Source: an uncultured Sphingomonas sp. (GTDB lineage: Bacteria > Pseudomonadota > Alphaproteobacteria > Sphingomonadales > Sphingomonadaceae). From it: a DNA stretch of 60,661 nucleotides. Position numbers and translations under genes: made by a program. Location: assembly GCA_913776045.1 (NCBI GenBank), contig CAJYOI010000060.1, positions 1 to 60,661 of the forward strand, given 5' to 3'. Shown piece after piece: positions 46,754-55,603 of this stretch (positions within the stretch are counted from its first letter, which is position 1; each line of letters opens with the position of its first letter). Under the pieces are notes generated by a model. It was not told the origin of the DNA. It worked only from the letters and a program-made list of their open reading frames with translations, and made no database searches.

Positions 46754-48555
46754 TGGCCGACAGCTACAAGATCATCGACCACACCTACGACGCCGTCGTC
46801 GTCGGCGCGGGCGGTTCGGGCCTGCGCGCCACGATGGGCGCGGCCGAAGCGGGTCTGAAGACCGCCTGCATCACCAAGGTGTTCCCGACCCGGTCGCACA
46901 CCGTCGCGGCACAGGGCGGCATCGCCGCCAGCCTCGGCAACAACACGCCGGACCATTGGTCGTGGCACATGTACGACACCGTCAAGGGCTCCGACTGGCT
47001 CGGCGACCAGGACGCGATCGAGTATATGGTCCGCAATGCGCCGCAGGCGGTGTACGAGCTGGAGCACGCAGGGGTCCCGTTCAGCCGCAACGAGAACGGC
47101 ACCATCTACCAGCGCCCGTTCGGCGGGCACATGCAGAACATGGGCGCCGGCCCGCCCGTGCAGCGCACCTGCGCCGCGGCCGACCGCACCGGCCACGCCA
47201 TGCTCCACGCGCTCTACCAGCAGAGCCTGAAGTATGACGCCGACTTCTTCATCGAATATTTCGCGCTCGACCTGATCATGGAGGACGGCGCGTGCCGCGG
47301 CGTCATCGCCATGTGCATGGAAGACGGCAGCATCCACCGTTTCCGCGCCCATGCCGTCGTGCTGGCGACCGGCGGCGGTGGCCGGGTGTACCAGTCGGCG
47401 ACGTCGGCGCACACCTGCACCGGCGACGGCAACGCCATGGTTCTGCGCGCCGGCCTGCCGCTGCAGGACATGGAGTTCGTCCAGTTCCACCCGACCGGCA
47501 TCTACGGCGCCGGCGTCCTCATCACCGAGGGTGCGCGCGGCGAGGGCGGCTATCTGACCAATTCCGAGGGCGAGCGCTTCATGGAGCGCTATGCCCCCAG
47601 CGCCAAGGACCTCGCCAGCCGCGACGTCGTCAGCCGCAGCATGGCCATGGAAATCCGCGAGGGTCGCGGTGTCGGCAAGGAGAAGGATCATATCTTCCTC
47701 CACCTCGACCACATCGACCCCAAGGTGCTGGCCGAGCGGCTGCCGGGCATCACCGAGACCGGCAAGGTCTTCGCCGGCGTCGACCTGACCCGCAAGCCTT
47801 TGCCGGTCGTGCCGACCGTCCACTACAACATGGGCGGCATCCCCTGTAACTATCACGGCGAAGTCGTCCGCAATCAGGACGGCGACCCCGACAGCGTCGT
47901 CCCCGGCCTGTTCGCGGTCGGCGAAGCGGCGTGCGTTTCGGTGCACGGCGCCAACCGCCTGGGCTCCAACTCGCTGATCGACCTCGTCGTCTTCGGCCGC
48001 GCCACGGGCCTCAGGCTGAAGGAACTGATCAAGCCGAATACCCAGCACAATCCGCTGCCCAAGGGCTCGGAGGACATGGCGCTCGCCCGGCTCGACCATT
48101 TCCGCAATGCGACCGGCGGCACGCCGACCGCGGCGATCCGCGCCGACATGCAGAAGACGATGCAGCGCCACGCCGCGGTGTTCCGCGACAGCAAGCTGCT
48201 CGCCGAGGGCGTCGAGCATATGGACCAGGTCTACCAGGGCATGACCGACATCGGCATCACCGACCGGTCGCTGATCTGGAACACCGACCTCATTGAAACG
48301 CTCGAACTCGACAATCTGATCGGCCAGGCGGTCGTGACGATCCGCTGCGCCGAAAACCGCAAGGAAAGCCGCGGCGCGCACATGCACGAGGATTTCCCCG
48401 AGCGCGACGACGCCAACTGGATGAAGCACACGATCGCGACGTTCGACGGCTGGGGCGGCAAGGGCGGTGCGGTGAGCATCGATTACCGTCCGGTGCATGA
48501 TTACACGCTGACCGACGACGTGGCGTACATCGAGCCGAAGAAGCGGGTGTACTAG
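46753..48555 (+). CDS. sdhA: Succinate dehydrogenase flavoprotein subunit
   Basis: Catalytic FAD subunit of 600 residues. FAD motifs: [15 protein letters not shown], the covalent-flavin His in [13 protein letters not shown] (about 50-60), and [18 protein letters not shown]. The active-site Arg is in [13 protein letters not shown] and the neighbouring substrate blocks. The sequence is complete. The stop abuts the end of the opposite-strand HTH gene, and no sdhB follows, so the iron-sulfur subunit must be coded elsewhere. Confidence 0.97.
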   Translation: MADSYKIIDHTYDAVVVGAGGSGLRATMGAAEAGLKTACITKVFPTRSHTVAAQGGIAASLGNNTPDHWSWHMYDTVKGSDWLGDQDAIEYMVRNAPQAVYELEHAGVPFSRNENGTIYQRPFGGHMQNMGAGPPVQRTCAAADRTGHAMLHALYQQSLKYDADFFIEYFALDLIMEDGACRGVIAMCMEDGSIHRFRAHAVVLATGGGGRVYQSATSAHTCTGDGNAMVLRAGLPLQDMEFVQFHPTGIYGAGVLITEGARGEGGYLTNSEGERFMERYAPSAKDLASRDVVSRSMAMEIREGRGVGKEKDHIFLHLDHIDPKVLAERLPGITETGKVFAGVDLTRKPLPVVPTVHYNMGGIPCNYHGEVVRNQDGDPDSVVPGLFAVGEAACVSVHGANRLGSNSLIDLVVFGRATGLRLKELIKPNTQHNPLPKGSEDMALARLDHFRNATGGTPTAAIRADMQKTMQRHAAVFRDSKLLAEGVEHMDQVYQGMTDIGITDRSLIWNTDLIETLELDNLIGQAVVTIRCAENRKESRGAHMHEDFPERDDANWMKHTIATFDGWGGKGGAVSIDYRPVHDYTLTDDVAYIEPKKRVY

Positions 48556-50301
48556 TCACGCCGGCAAGGGCGCAGCGCACGCTGCGCCCGCGCTCAAGGC
48601 GGGACCGGCCGGCGGCGCCACAGCGCCGTCCGACGACGCGGGATTTACTCCCGCATCGGGGCCGATGGGATGTGCCGGCCAGGGCGCAGCGCCCGCTACG
48701 CCTGCGCTTGAGGCACGTCCGCCCGGCGGCGTCACAGCGCCGTCCGACGACGCGGAATTTGCTTCCGCGTCGGACCCGGTGCGACTCACGTTGCCCGCCC
48801 CACATCCGTTCGCCCTGGTGAAGAGATCGCCACATTCCCCGGACGTGGCCAAAACGTCCGCGGGGCGTGTGACCACTTCACTGTCCAAGGACTGCTCTTC
48901 TTCCAACCCGATCGCTCGCGGCACGAAGGACGGCGCTTCGGCCGAGGTCCCATCGTAGTGGTACTTTGATGGGCGCCCGGCAGGCTTAGCAGGAACGGGG
49001 AGGGGGCCTTCTTCACCCTCCCCGCCCGCTCGTGCTCCGGCGCAGGTCGGCGTCTTGGCCATGTCGAGCCCCCGCCCGCCAGCGCTCCGGCCTGCGGCGG
49101 AGCACGGTTCGTTCCGGGGCTCATCCTCCCCCACATCCGCCGCCAGCAGGTCGGCGAAGAAGCGCACCCGCTCGGCCTCTTCGGGCACGCGCCTGGCGTC
49201 CACCTCGCGCGCCTTCCACGTCTCGACCGCATCGCGTTCGTCGTCGCTCAGGTCGCGGTTGTAGCCGGCGTCGCCATAGCTGCCGTCCTCCGCACCGTAG
49301 AAGTCGGCGGGCGGCGGGAAGGCGGTGCGCCAGTCCTTGGCGGTGTCGCACCACCAGATGCCGGGCTCGTCATCCTCGCTAAGTTGAGAAAGTTGAGACG
49401 TGCGGACCTCTCCCGTCGCAGGTGTCGCGAGCGCCACCAGCCCGCCGGCCTCGGCGCGCGCCCAGTCCTCGGCGGACCATTCATGCCGGCGCGCGGGATC
49501 GAGGTCGTGGACACGCACTTCGCCGACGTGGCCGGCGCCGGTGCGGCGGTAGAGGTCGGCGCGTGCGAGCGCGACGATCGGGGCGATCGCGGCCGCTTCG
49601 CCTTCGGTCGAGCGCAGCGACAGGAACAGCCCGGCCTGTGCCGGCGACGCATCGGTGCCGATCAGGTCGAGATAGCGGTCCCAGTCCTGCGCCGCGAGCC
49701 GCGCCGCGCGCGCGTCACCGGTGCGGTCGGGGAGCTCGGCCGCGGCGATCCGGTCGAGCCGGGTCAGCAAGGCGAGCGCCAGGCGGTTGTCGTGGCGGTG
49801 ACGCTCGACCGTCTCGCCCTTCGCGTTGATGACCAGATCGACATTGCCCTTCAGCGCGCGGCCCATCAGATCGTCGGCGAGGCGATTGCGCTGGAGCAAT
49901 TGCGCGGCGCTCCACCCGACCGCGAAGGCAGCGCCCGCGGCGCGCTTGCGAAAGGCATAAGCCGAGGTCGCCGACATGCCGACGAGCGTCGCCGCGTCCG
50001 CGACGGTGCACCCCTGCGCCAGATAATCGAGGAAGCCGCGCTGCCGGTCGGGCGTCCAGCCATCGGCGCGGCGCGCGGTGGCGAACACCGGCCCCTCGAT
50101 CGCGGCGGCGCGAGCGAAATCTTCCTCCAGATCCTCGGGGTCGAGCGGGCGGTTGGCAAGATGATCGTCGTCATCCGCCGTGTCATGCTCGCGCGCGGTG
50201 GCGCGGGTGGCGGGGAAGGTGCCGGCGTAGGCGGCGGCGACGTCAGCGCGAGCGGCGATGCGCGGGGCGGTGATGCCCTCGATGGGGGTCATCATGGTCA
50301 T
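48556..50301 (-). CDS. HTH protein, terminase small subunit-like, repeat-derived C-terminus
   Basis: A 581-residue ORF. The first 320 residues look coding: GWTPDRQRGFLDYLAQGCTVADAATLVGMSATSAYAFRKRA is a helix-turn-helix of the type found in terminase small subunits and related DNA-binding proteins, followed by a helical region with LLQRNRLADDLMGRALKG. The last 150 codons run into palindromic DNA repeats (copies A and B) and low-complexity Ala/Gly/Pro, and the stop meets the sdhA stop with no gap; the true end may be near 49000 or the tail may be repeat-derived. No phage genes were found around it. Function unknown. Confidence 0.6.
   Translation of the reverse strand: MTMMTPIEGITAPRIAARADVAAAYAGTFPATRATAREHDTADDDDHLANRPLDPEDLEEDFARAAAIEGPVFATARRADGWTPDRQRGFLDYLAQGCTVADAATLVGMSATSAYAFRKRAAGAAFAVGWSAAQLLQRNRLADDLMGRALKGNVDLVINAKGETVERHRHDNRLALALLTRLDRIAAAELPDRTGDARAARLAAQDWDRYLDLIGTDASPAQAGLFLSLRSTEGEAAAIAPIVALARADLYRRTGAGHVGEVRVHDLDPARRHEWSAEDWARAEAGGLVALATPATGEVRTSQLSQLSEDDEPGIWWCDTAKDWRTAFPPPADFYGAEDGSYGDAGYNRDLSDDERDAVETWKAREVDARRVPEEAERVRFFADLLAADVGEDEPRNEPCSAAGRSAGGRGLDMAKTPTCAGARAGGEGEEGPLPVPAKPAGRPSKYHYDGTSAEAPSFVPRAIGLEEEQSLDSEVVTRPADVLATSGECGDLFTRANGCGAGNVSRTGSDAEANSASSDGAVTPPGGRASSAGVAGAAPWPAHPIGPDAGVNPASSDGAVAPPAGPALSAGAACAAPLPA
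48561..48659. repeat. Two-hairpin repeat, copy A
   Basis: A stem-loop GGGCGCAGC/GCTGCGCCC (48568-48589) is followed by a stem CGGCGC-CACA-GCGCCG (48613-48628), the core TCCGACGACG, and a stem GCGGGA-N5-TCCCGC (48638-48654). The same order recurs in copies B and C with different stem bases but kept pairing. Confidence 0.65.
48670..48775. repeat. Two-hairpin repeat, copy B
   Basis: Same layout as copy A: the first stem (near 48683-48702) has one mismatch; the middle stem reads CGGCGT-CACA-GCGCCG (T-G pair kept); the core is TCCGACGACG; and the last stem is CGCGGAA-N5-TTCCGCG (48751-48769). Compared with copy A the last stem shows a paired G-C to A-T change. Confidence 0.65.
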
Positions 50302-50415
50302 GCCCGGCCCTCCCGCGTGAGGGGGCGGGTGGCGGTGGTCGGCCGGTCGTGGATCGGGTGTGGCATGGGTCCCTCCTGTTCAAGAGGGGAGACCAGTTAT
50401 ACGAAGTTTTCCAAC

Positions 50416-50429
50416 TAGGAAAGTTCCTA
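50416..50429. promoter_or_regulatory. Perfect palindrome upstream of the HTH gene
   Basis: TAGGAA-AG-TTCCTA lies 115 bp upstream of the HTH ORF start, within an AT-richer patch. An overlapping AGTT-TTCC-AACT inverted repeat precedes it. Both could be operator sites for a dimeric regulator, possibly the HTH protein itself. This is inference from position. Confidence 0.4.
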
Positions 50430-50445
50430 TTTCGGCGCCGCGAGG

Positions 50446-50530
50446 CGGCAGCGCAGCTGCCGACGCGCGCACCCGGCGCCGAACCGGCCGGCGGGGCTAA
50501 AGCCCCGACCGACGACGCGGCTTTGCCGCG
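50446..50530. repeat. Two-hairpin repeat, copy C
   Basis: Stems CGGCAGC-N3-GCTGCCG (50446-50462), CGGGGCT-AA-AGCCCCG (50492-50507) and CGCGGC-TTT-GCCGCG (50516-50530) flank the conserved core ACCGACGACG. The spacer ACCGGCCGGCGG is shared with copy A. It marks the border between GC-rich DNA and the AT-rich KAP gene. Confidence 0.65.
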
Positions 50531-50559
50531 GCGGATTTATTCTAAGTTTCTATAGAATA

Positions 50560-51927
50560 TTAAATTGGTTTCCGCTCCGATGGAGCGCCAAATCGATCAA
50601 CTATCTTATTCGCTAAGAAAGTCATTACATTCTCACGTCTGATATTGTAACTAAATACTGTGTTACCCCAGCCTGTCCACTCTTCGTCGTTTGTGTTAAT
50701 ATCTGGATCGGAGTAATACTGTAAAAATCTCAGAATATGACTTTTTTTACCGTCTTCCCACTCGCCCATATCAATGAATGACTTAATGTCTGAGAAGCGG
50801 GCGGTTTGGCTTTTTATACCTTTGAAAATATCCGTGCGAATGGATTTGATCAGGCATAGAAAAGCAATTAACGTTGACGGTCTGAGTTCTCTCTCATTAT
50901 AGGCTCTAAATGACAATCCAACATTGATACAATAAGATTGTATCTGTCGGAGAGTCAGGCGATAAGCAATAGAAAAATTTACAACATCTTCCTCAGTGTC
51001 GTGCGCAGATTGCGACCTCTCCGGGAGCAGGTGAGCTAGAGTTTGACTAACGAATCCCGAAACAGAATTGAGGCCATATCTATCGTAATTAGCGTCTAAA
51101 AATATCGAGAAATCGAAAAATTTCTCGAGATACTCAGCCGCGCTAATTCCTACTCCGTACTTATGGTGTACGGAGAATTCTAAAGCAGATCGGTTGGCGG
51201 ATAGTATAAAATGAATGCCATCAGCCCTAAAGAAGTGTTTAAGTACCTCTAAGATGCCTAATGCAAAATCTGGGCGGCAGCGATCTAATTCATCTACAAA
51301 AACGATGAGTGGGACACTCTCATCAGATTGTTGCAGGCTGAGTAGGGCGGGTAATTCTTCTAGGGCACTCTTCAATTCCCGAAACTTTACCTCAGCCGTC
51401 GCCTGTTCCTCCAGCAACTTTTTAACGGCTTCTTCTGAAATATCTGCTGTGCCGTCGACGATTGTCTCGCCGACCTTGCCGAGGTCGCCTAGGTCCGCCG
51501 CATTGACGATGCCTAGAGTGGCTACTTTGACACCGACTTTTGCAGATGCCGCCGCGATCGTTCGCCCGACAGACGCTGCTTTTTCCAAGAAGGCCTTGTA
51601 GGAAGGCTCGTTAATCTTCTTTGCTTCTATGGCCGCCTTTATAAACGTACTAGCAACCGCTTGAAACGGTGAGTCTATGTAATCATAATTAAATGCATCA
51701 AAGTAAATTGTTGGTATACCCCTCTTTCTGAATTCGGCGGCAAGCTGCTTGGAAAAAGTGGTTTTTCCGATGCCCCATCTGCCATCTAGGACTGATACAG
51801 AGCCGTGTTCGATACTCTCAAAAAGGCCTATAAGCCGCAAAGCCAAATCTTTTCGGCCAAATAAATCGTTATGACCGTCGAAGCCATTTTCTAGCACCGA
51901 ATCTTCAATCTCATTTTTCAAGCGCAT
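50560..51927 (-). CDS. KAP family P-loop NTPase
   Basis: A 455-residue NTPase with Walker A GRWGIGKTT at 49-57 and Walker B LIVFVDELDRC at 207-217, the hallmark of the KAP family (the DELDRC Cys and Arg included). Between them an Ala/Gly-rich stretch (about 119-147) could be membrane-inserting, as in many KAP proteins. The gene is clearly AT-rich with codon use unlike all neighbours, so it was probably acquired by transfer. KAP NTPases occur alone or in anti-phage islands; the role here is unknown. No methylase, nuclease or known defence partner is adjacent except a small upstream ORF. Confidence 0.87.
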   Translation of the reverse strand: MRLKNEIEDSVLENGFDGHNDLFGRKDLALRLIGLFESIEHGSVSVLDGRWGIGKTTFSKQLAAEFRKRGIPTIYFDAFNYDYIDSPFQAVASTFIKAAIEAKKINEPSYKAFLEKAASVGRTIAAASAKVGVKVATLGIVNAADLGDLGKVGETIVDGTADISEEAVKKLLEEQATAEVKFRELKSALEELPALLSLQQSDESVPLIVFVDELDRCRPDFALGILEVLKHFFRADGIHFILSANRSALEFSVHHKYGVGISAAEYLEKFFDFSIFLDANYDRYGLNSVSGFVSQTLAHLLPERSQSAHDTEEDVVNFSIAYRLTLRQIQSYCINVGLSFRAYNERELRPSTLIAFLCLIKSIRTDIFKGIKSQTARFSDIKSFIDMGEWEDGKKSHILRFLQYYSDPDINTNDEEWTGWGNTVFSYNIRRENVMTFLANKIVDRFGAPSERKPI

Positions 51928-51972
51928 GATATTTAACCTGAAAATTGGTATCGGTTTGGCGGATTAGAAATG

Positions 51973-52173
51973 CTATTCGTCTTGGGGTGAACGCTTTTCT
52001 CTGATATTATCTAAAGCCCTTAGAAAGGCACGCTTGCTCTCCGTTCGCCGTGCACCGGAATTGGCGGACATCTCTCCGACATCGGTCGCCACCCGTCGCC
52101 GCTGAACATCTGCCGCAAACTCCGCAAGCGGTATCGCCGTAGTCGGTCGTGGGGTCTGGGATGCCATAATCAT
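51973..52173 (-). CDS. Small hypothetical protein upstream of the KAP NTPase
   Basis: A 66-residue ORF from the ATG at 52173 (or 52167), 45 bp before the KAP start. The C-terminus reads SGARRTESKRAFLRALDNIREKRS, a helical, basic segment that resembles small conserved proteins of alphaproteobacteria. The ribosome site is weak (GGGAAA). A competing ORF in another frame (52007-52249) looks less protein-like. It could be cotranscribed with the KAP gene. Confidence 0.45.
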   Translation of the reverse strand: MIMASQTPRPTTAIPLAEFAADVQRRRVATDVGEMSANSGARRTESKRAFLRALDNIREKRSPQDE

Positions 52174-52446
52174 TTGCGCTTTCCCGCCGTATCTGACGTT
52201 CCATATAAGCGGGATCGGCATCCCCGTGAAACGCGAATATTTTGCGCACGTGATCGAGTATCTTGGGCGCGAAGCCCTACGCATACCGATCAACCTTATC
52301 CGCGGTAATGTCCTCGACTAAGACGATCGCGGCGTCGCCACCGGTTCCATGTCAATAATGACGATGCGAGTGCCATCGAAAGGCCCCTCTCCCTTCCGCC
52401 GCTACGCGGCTGCCTCCCTCTCCCCGCAAGCGGGGAGAGGGCTTGG
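52174..52446. other. Non-coding stretch with palindrome after uvrA
   Basis: Contains no convincing gene. A 12-bp stem (CCCTCTCCCCGC paired with its complement around AA) at 52416-52441 lies next to the uvrA stop and could terminate uvrA transcription on the minus strand or be a dispersed repeat similar to the hairpin at 3737. The short open frame on the plus strand ending LIRGNVLD has no start of note. Confidence 0.5.
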
Positions 52447-55380
52447 TCACTCCGCTGCCACCGCGTGCCCTTCGGCCCCCGCACCACCTTTCAACAACGG
52501 CGCCAGATACTTACCCGTAAAACTCCGAGGCTCCTGCACCACCACCTCAGGCGTCCCCTCCGCCACAATCTCCCCACCCTTCACGCCGCCCTCCGGCCCC
52601 AGGTCCAGAATCCAGTCCGCGGTCTTGATGACGTCGAGGTTATGCTCGATCACCACGACCGTATTCCCCTGCTCGACCAGCGCGTGGAGGACTTCGAGCA
52701 GTTTGCGGACGTCCTCGAAGTGCAACCCCGTGGTCGGCTCGTCCAAGATATACAGTGTGTTGCCGGTGGCGCGGCGGGAGAGTTCCTTGGCGAGCTTCAC
52801 GCGCTGCGCCTCGCCGCCCGACAGGGTCGTCGCCTGCTGGCCGACCTTGACGTAGCCGAGGCCCACTTCGGCGAGCATCGCCATCTTGTCGCGGATGGGG
52901 GGCACGGCCTTGAAGAATTCGACCGCGTCCTCGACCGTCATGTCGAGCACGTCGGCGATGCTCATGCCCTTGAACTTCACCTCCAGCGTCTCGCGGTTGT
53001 AGCGGGCGCCGTGGCAGACGTCGCAGGTGACATAGACGTCGGGGAGGAAGTGCATCTCGATCTTGAGCACGCCGTCGCCCTGGCACGCTTCGCACCGGCC
53101 GCCTTTGACATTGAAGCTGAAGCGGCCGGGCTTGTAGCCGCGCGCCTGCGCCTCCGGCAGCCCGGCAAACCAGTCGCGGATCTGGGTGAAGGCGCCGGTG
53201 TAGGTCGCCGGGTTCGACCGCGGGGTGCGGCCGATCGGCGACTGGTCGATGTCGATGACCTTGTCGAGATGCTGCAAGCCCGTGATCTTGTCGTGCTTGC
53301 CGCTCAGGATCCGCGCGCCGTTCAGTTCGCGTGCGGCGGCGGCATACAGCGTGTCGATGGTGAAGCTCGACTTGCCCGACCCGCTGACGCCGGTGATGCA
53401 GGTGAAGGTACCGAGCGGCAATGACGCGGTGACGCCCTTCAGATTGTTGGCGGTCGCGTTCTGGACGGTCAGCTTCTTGCCATTGCCCTTGCGGCGCTTG
53501 GCCGGCACGGGGACTTCGCGGGTGCCGTTCAGGTAATCGGCGGTGACGCTGGTCTTGGATTTCAGCAGCTGCTTGAGCGTGCCCTGCGCGACGATCTCGC
53601 CGCCGTGGACGCCGGCGCCCGGCCCCATGTCGATGACGTAATCGGCCATGCGGATCGCGTCTTCGTCATGTTCGACGACGATGACAGTGTTGCCGAGATC
53701 GCGCAGACGCCGCAGCGTCGCGAGCAGCATGTCGTTGTCGCGCTGATGCAGGCCGATCGAGGGTTCGTCGAGGACGTAGAGAACGCCCGAGAGGCCGGAG
53801 CCGATCTGTGAGGCGAGGCGGATGCGCTGGCTCTCGCCGCCCGACAGCGTGCCGGACGTGCGGTCGAGATTGAGGTAGTCGAGCCCGACGTTGTTGAGGA
53901 AGCCCAGCCGCTCGAGGATTTCCTTCAGGATGCGCTCGGCGATGGCCGACTGCTGGGGGTTCAGCGTGCCGGGCATCGCGGTGAACCAGGCGAGCGCGTC
54001 GACGACCGACAGGCGGGTGGCGTGGCTGATGTCCTCACCGGCGATCTTCACCGCGAGCGCTTCGGGCTTCAGGCGCGCGCCGTGGCAGGTCTCGCACGGG
54101 CGGCTCGACTGGTATTTGGACAGCTCCTCGCGCATCCACGCGCTTTCCGTGGAGAGCATCCGGCGCGTCAGGTTGCCGATGACGCCCTCGAACGGCTTCT
54201 TCACGTCGTACGACTTTCGGCCGTCGATGAAGGTGAGGGTGACGGGTTTGCCCTTGGTGCCGTGGAGGATGACGGCCTGCTGCTCGGCGGTGAGGTCGGC
54301 CCAGGGCGTGTCGAGGCTGAAGTCGAACGCCTTCGCGAGCGAGCCCAGCACCTGCATGTAATAGGGCGAGGGCGGGTTGGACTTCGCCCAGGGCACGACC
54401 GCACCCTTCTTGATGCTGAGCGAGTGGTTGGGGACGACGAGGTCTTCGTCGAACACCAGCTTTTCGCCGAGACCATCGCAGGCCGGGCAGGCGCCCTGGG
54501 GCGCGTTGAACGAGAAGAGGCGCGGCTCGATCTCAGGGATGGTGAAGCCGCTGACGGGGCAGGCGAACTTCTCGGAGAAAACGATGCGGTTGGCGGGGAC
54601 GCCGGCGTTCTTCATCGCGCCGCCCGACGCCGCTTCGTCTTCGCGGCCAGGGACGACGCCGTCGACCAGGTCGACATAGGCCAGCCCTTCCGCCAGCTTG
54701 AGCGCGGTTTCGAAGCTTTCGGCGAGACGCGTCGCCTGGTCGGGGTTCACGACGATGCGGTCGACGACGACCTCGATGTCGTGCTTGTACTTCTTGTCGA
54801 GGGCGGGCGCTTCGTCGATGTCGTGAAGTTCGCCGTCGATGCGCACGCGGCTGAACCCGGCCTTCTGCCACTCGGCGAGCTCCTTGCGATACTCGCCCTT
54901 GCGACCGCGGACGACGGGGGCGAGCAGGTAGAGGCGGGTGCCTTCGGGCAGCGCCATGACGCGGTCAACCATCTGGCTGACCGTCTGCGCGCTGATCGGC
55001 AGGCCGGTGACCGGCGAATAGGGCACGCCGACCCGCGCCCAGAGCAGGCGCATGTAATCGTAGATTTCGGTCACCGTCGCGACCGTCGAGCGCGGGTTGC
55101 GCGAGGTCGTCTTCTGCTCGATCGAGATCGCGGGGCTGAGGCCCTCGATATGGTCGACGTCGGGCTTCTGCATCAGTTCGAGGAACTGGCGGGCGTATGC
55201 CGAGAGCGACTCGACGTAGCGGCGCTGACCCTCGGCATAGATGGTGTCGAAGGCGAGGCTGGACTTGCCCGAGCCCGAGAGCCCCGTGATGACGGTCAGC
55301 GTGTCGCGCGGGATGTCGACGCTGACGTCCTTCAGGTTATGCTCGCGCGCGCCGCGGACGGAGATGTGGGTCAGGCTCAT
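52447..55380 (-). CDS. uvrA: Excinuclease ABC subunit UvrA
   Basis: Damage-recognition ATPase of nucleotide excision repair, 977 residues from the ATG at 55380 ([19 protein letters not shown]). Two ABC domains: Walker [11 protein letters not shown] near residue 35 and [10 protein letters not shown] near residue 660, with signatures LSGGESQRI and LSGGEAQRV. The zinc modules CPVSG...CPACDGLG and CEACQGDG...CDVCHG are complete. The upstream in-frame extension (to 55545) crosses the SOS box and is rejected. Confidence 0.97.
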   Translation of the reverse strand: MSLTHISVRGAREHNLKDVSVDIPRDTLTVITGLSGSGKSSLAFDTIYAEGQRRYVESLSAYARQFLELMQKPDVDHIEGLSPAISIEQKTTSRNPRSTVATVTEIYDYMRLLWARVGVPYSPVTGLPISAQTVSQMVDRVMALPEGTRLYLLAPVVRGRKGEYRKELAEWQKAGFSRVRIDGELHDIDEAPALDKKYKHDIEVVVDRIVVNPDQATRLAESFETALKLAEGLAYVDLVDGVVPGREDEAASGGAMKNAGVPANRIVFSEKFACPVSGFTIPEIEPRLFSFNAPQGACPACDGLGEKLVFDEDLVVPNHSLSIKKGAVVPWAKSNPPSPYYMQVLGSLAKAFDFSLDTPWADLTAEQQAVILHGTKGKPVTLTFIDGRKSYDVKKPFEGVIGNLTRRMLSTESAWMREELSKYQSSRPCETCHGARLKPEALAVKIAGEDISHATRLSVVDALAWFTAMPGTLNPQQSAIAERILKEILERLGFLNNVGLDYLNLDRTSGTLSGGESQRIRLASQIGSGLSGVLYVLDEPSIGLHQRDNDMLLATLRRLRDLGNTVIVVEHDEDAIRMADYVIDMGPGAGVHGGEIVAQGTLKQLLKSKTSVTADYLNGTREVPVPAKRRKGNGKKLTVQNATANNLKGVTASLPLGTFTCITGVSGSGKSSFTIDTLYAAAARELNGARILSGKHDKITGLQHLDKVIDIDQSPIGRTPRSNPATYTGAFTQIRDWFAGLPEAQARGYKPGRFSFNVKGGRCEACQGDGVLKIEMHFLPDVYVTCDVCHGARYNRETLEVKFKGMSIADVLDMTVEDAVEFFKAVPPIRDKMAMLAEVGLGYVKVGQQATTLSGGEAQRVKLAKELSRRATGNTLYILDEPTTGLHFEDVRKLLEVLHALVEQGNTVVVIEHNLDVIKTADWILDLGPEGGVKGGEIVAEGTPEVVVQEPRSFTGKYLAPLLKGGAGAEGHAVAAE

Positions 55381-55393
55381 ATCGGCGCTTTCT

Positions 55394-55408
55394 GTTCCAG
55401 ATTTGTTC
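55394..55408 (-). promoter_or_regulatory. LexA-binding (SOS) box upstream of uvrA
   Basis: GTTC-N7-GTTC, the LexA recognition pattern of Alphaproteobacteria (direct repeat), stands 14-28 bp before the uvrA start codon. Read on the plus strand it is GTTC CAGATTT GTTC. Its place overlapping the promoter or leader of a repair gene supports SOS control of uvrA. Confidence 0.75.
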
Positions 55409-55603
55409 GCTGGGAGCAAGCGCCCCGCGCCCGCCAACGCGTGAGATGGGAACGGGTGGCATGTGGGGCAAGGCGGCGGTAGCGAAGGTTCGGGGTTCCG
55501 GGTCTGGCCGAAGTGAACCTTTTCCAGCGTTTTCAGATCGTTCATATTGCGCTAACTTGCATCAGGGTAGCGCAACCCTCAGGCGGCGGGAAGGGTTCGG
55601 GGC

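Noticed and set aside
48556-50301. Prophage suggested by the terminase-like HTH protein
   Set aside because: No large terminase, portal, capsid, integrase or attachment site is near; only the HTH region resembles a terminase small subunit.
52007-52249. 80-codon minus-strand ORF with several Cys residues (CGVCGRC)
   Set aside because: It looked like a small zinc protein but overlaps the more protein-like 66-codon ORF in another frame and lacks a clear start or family.
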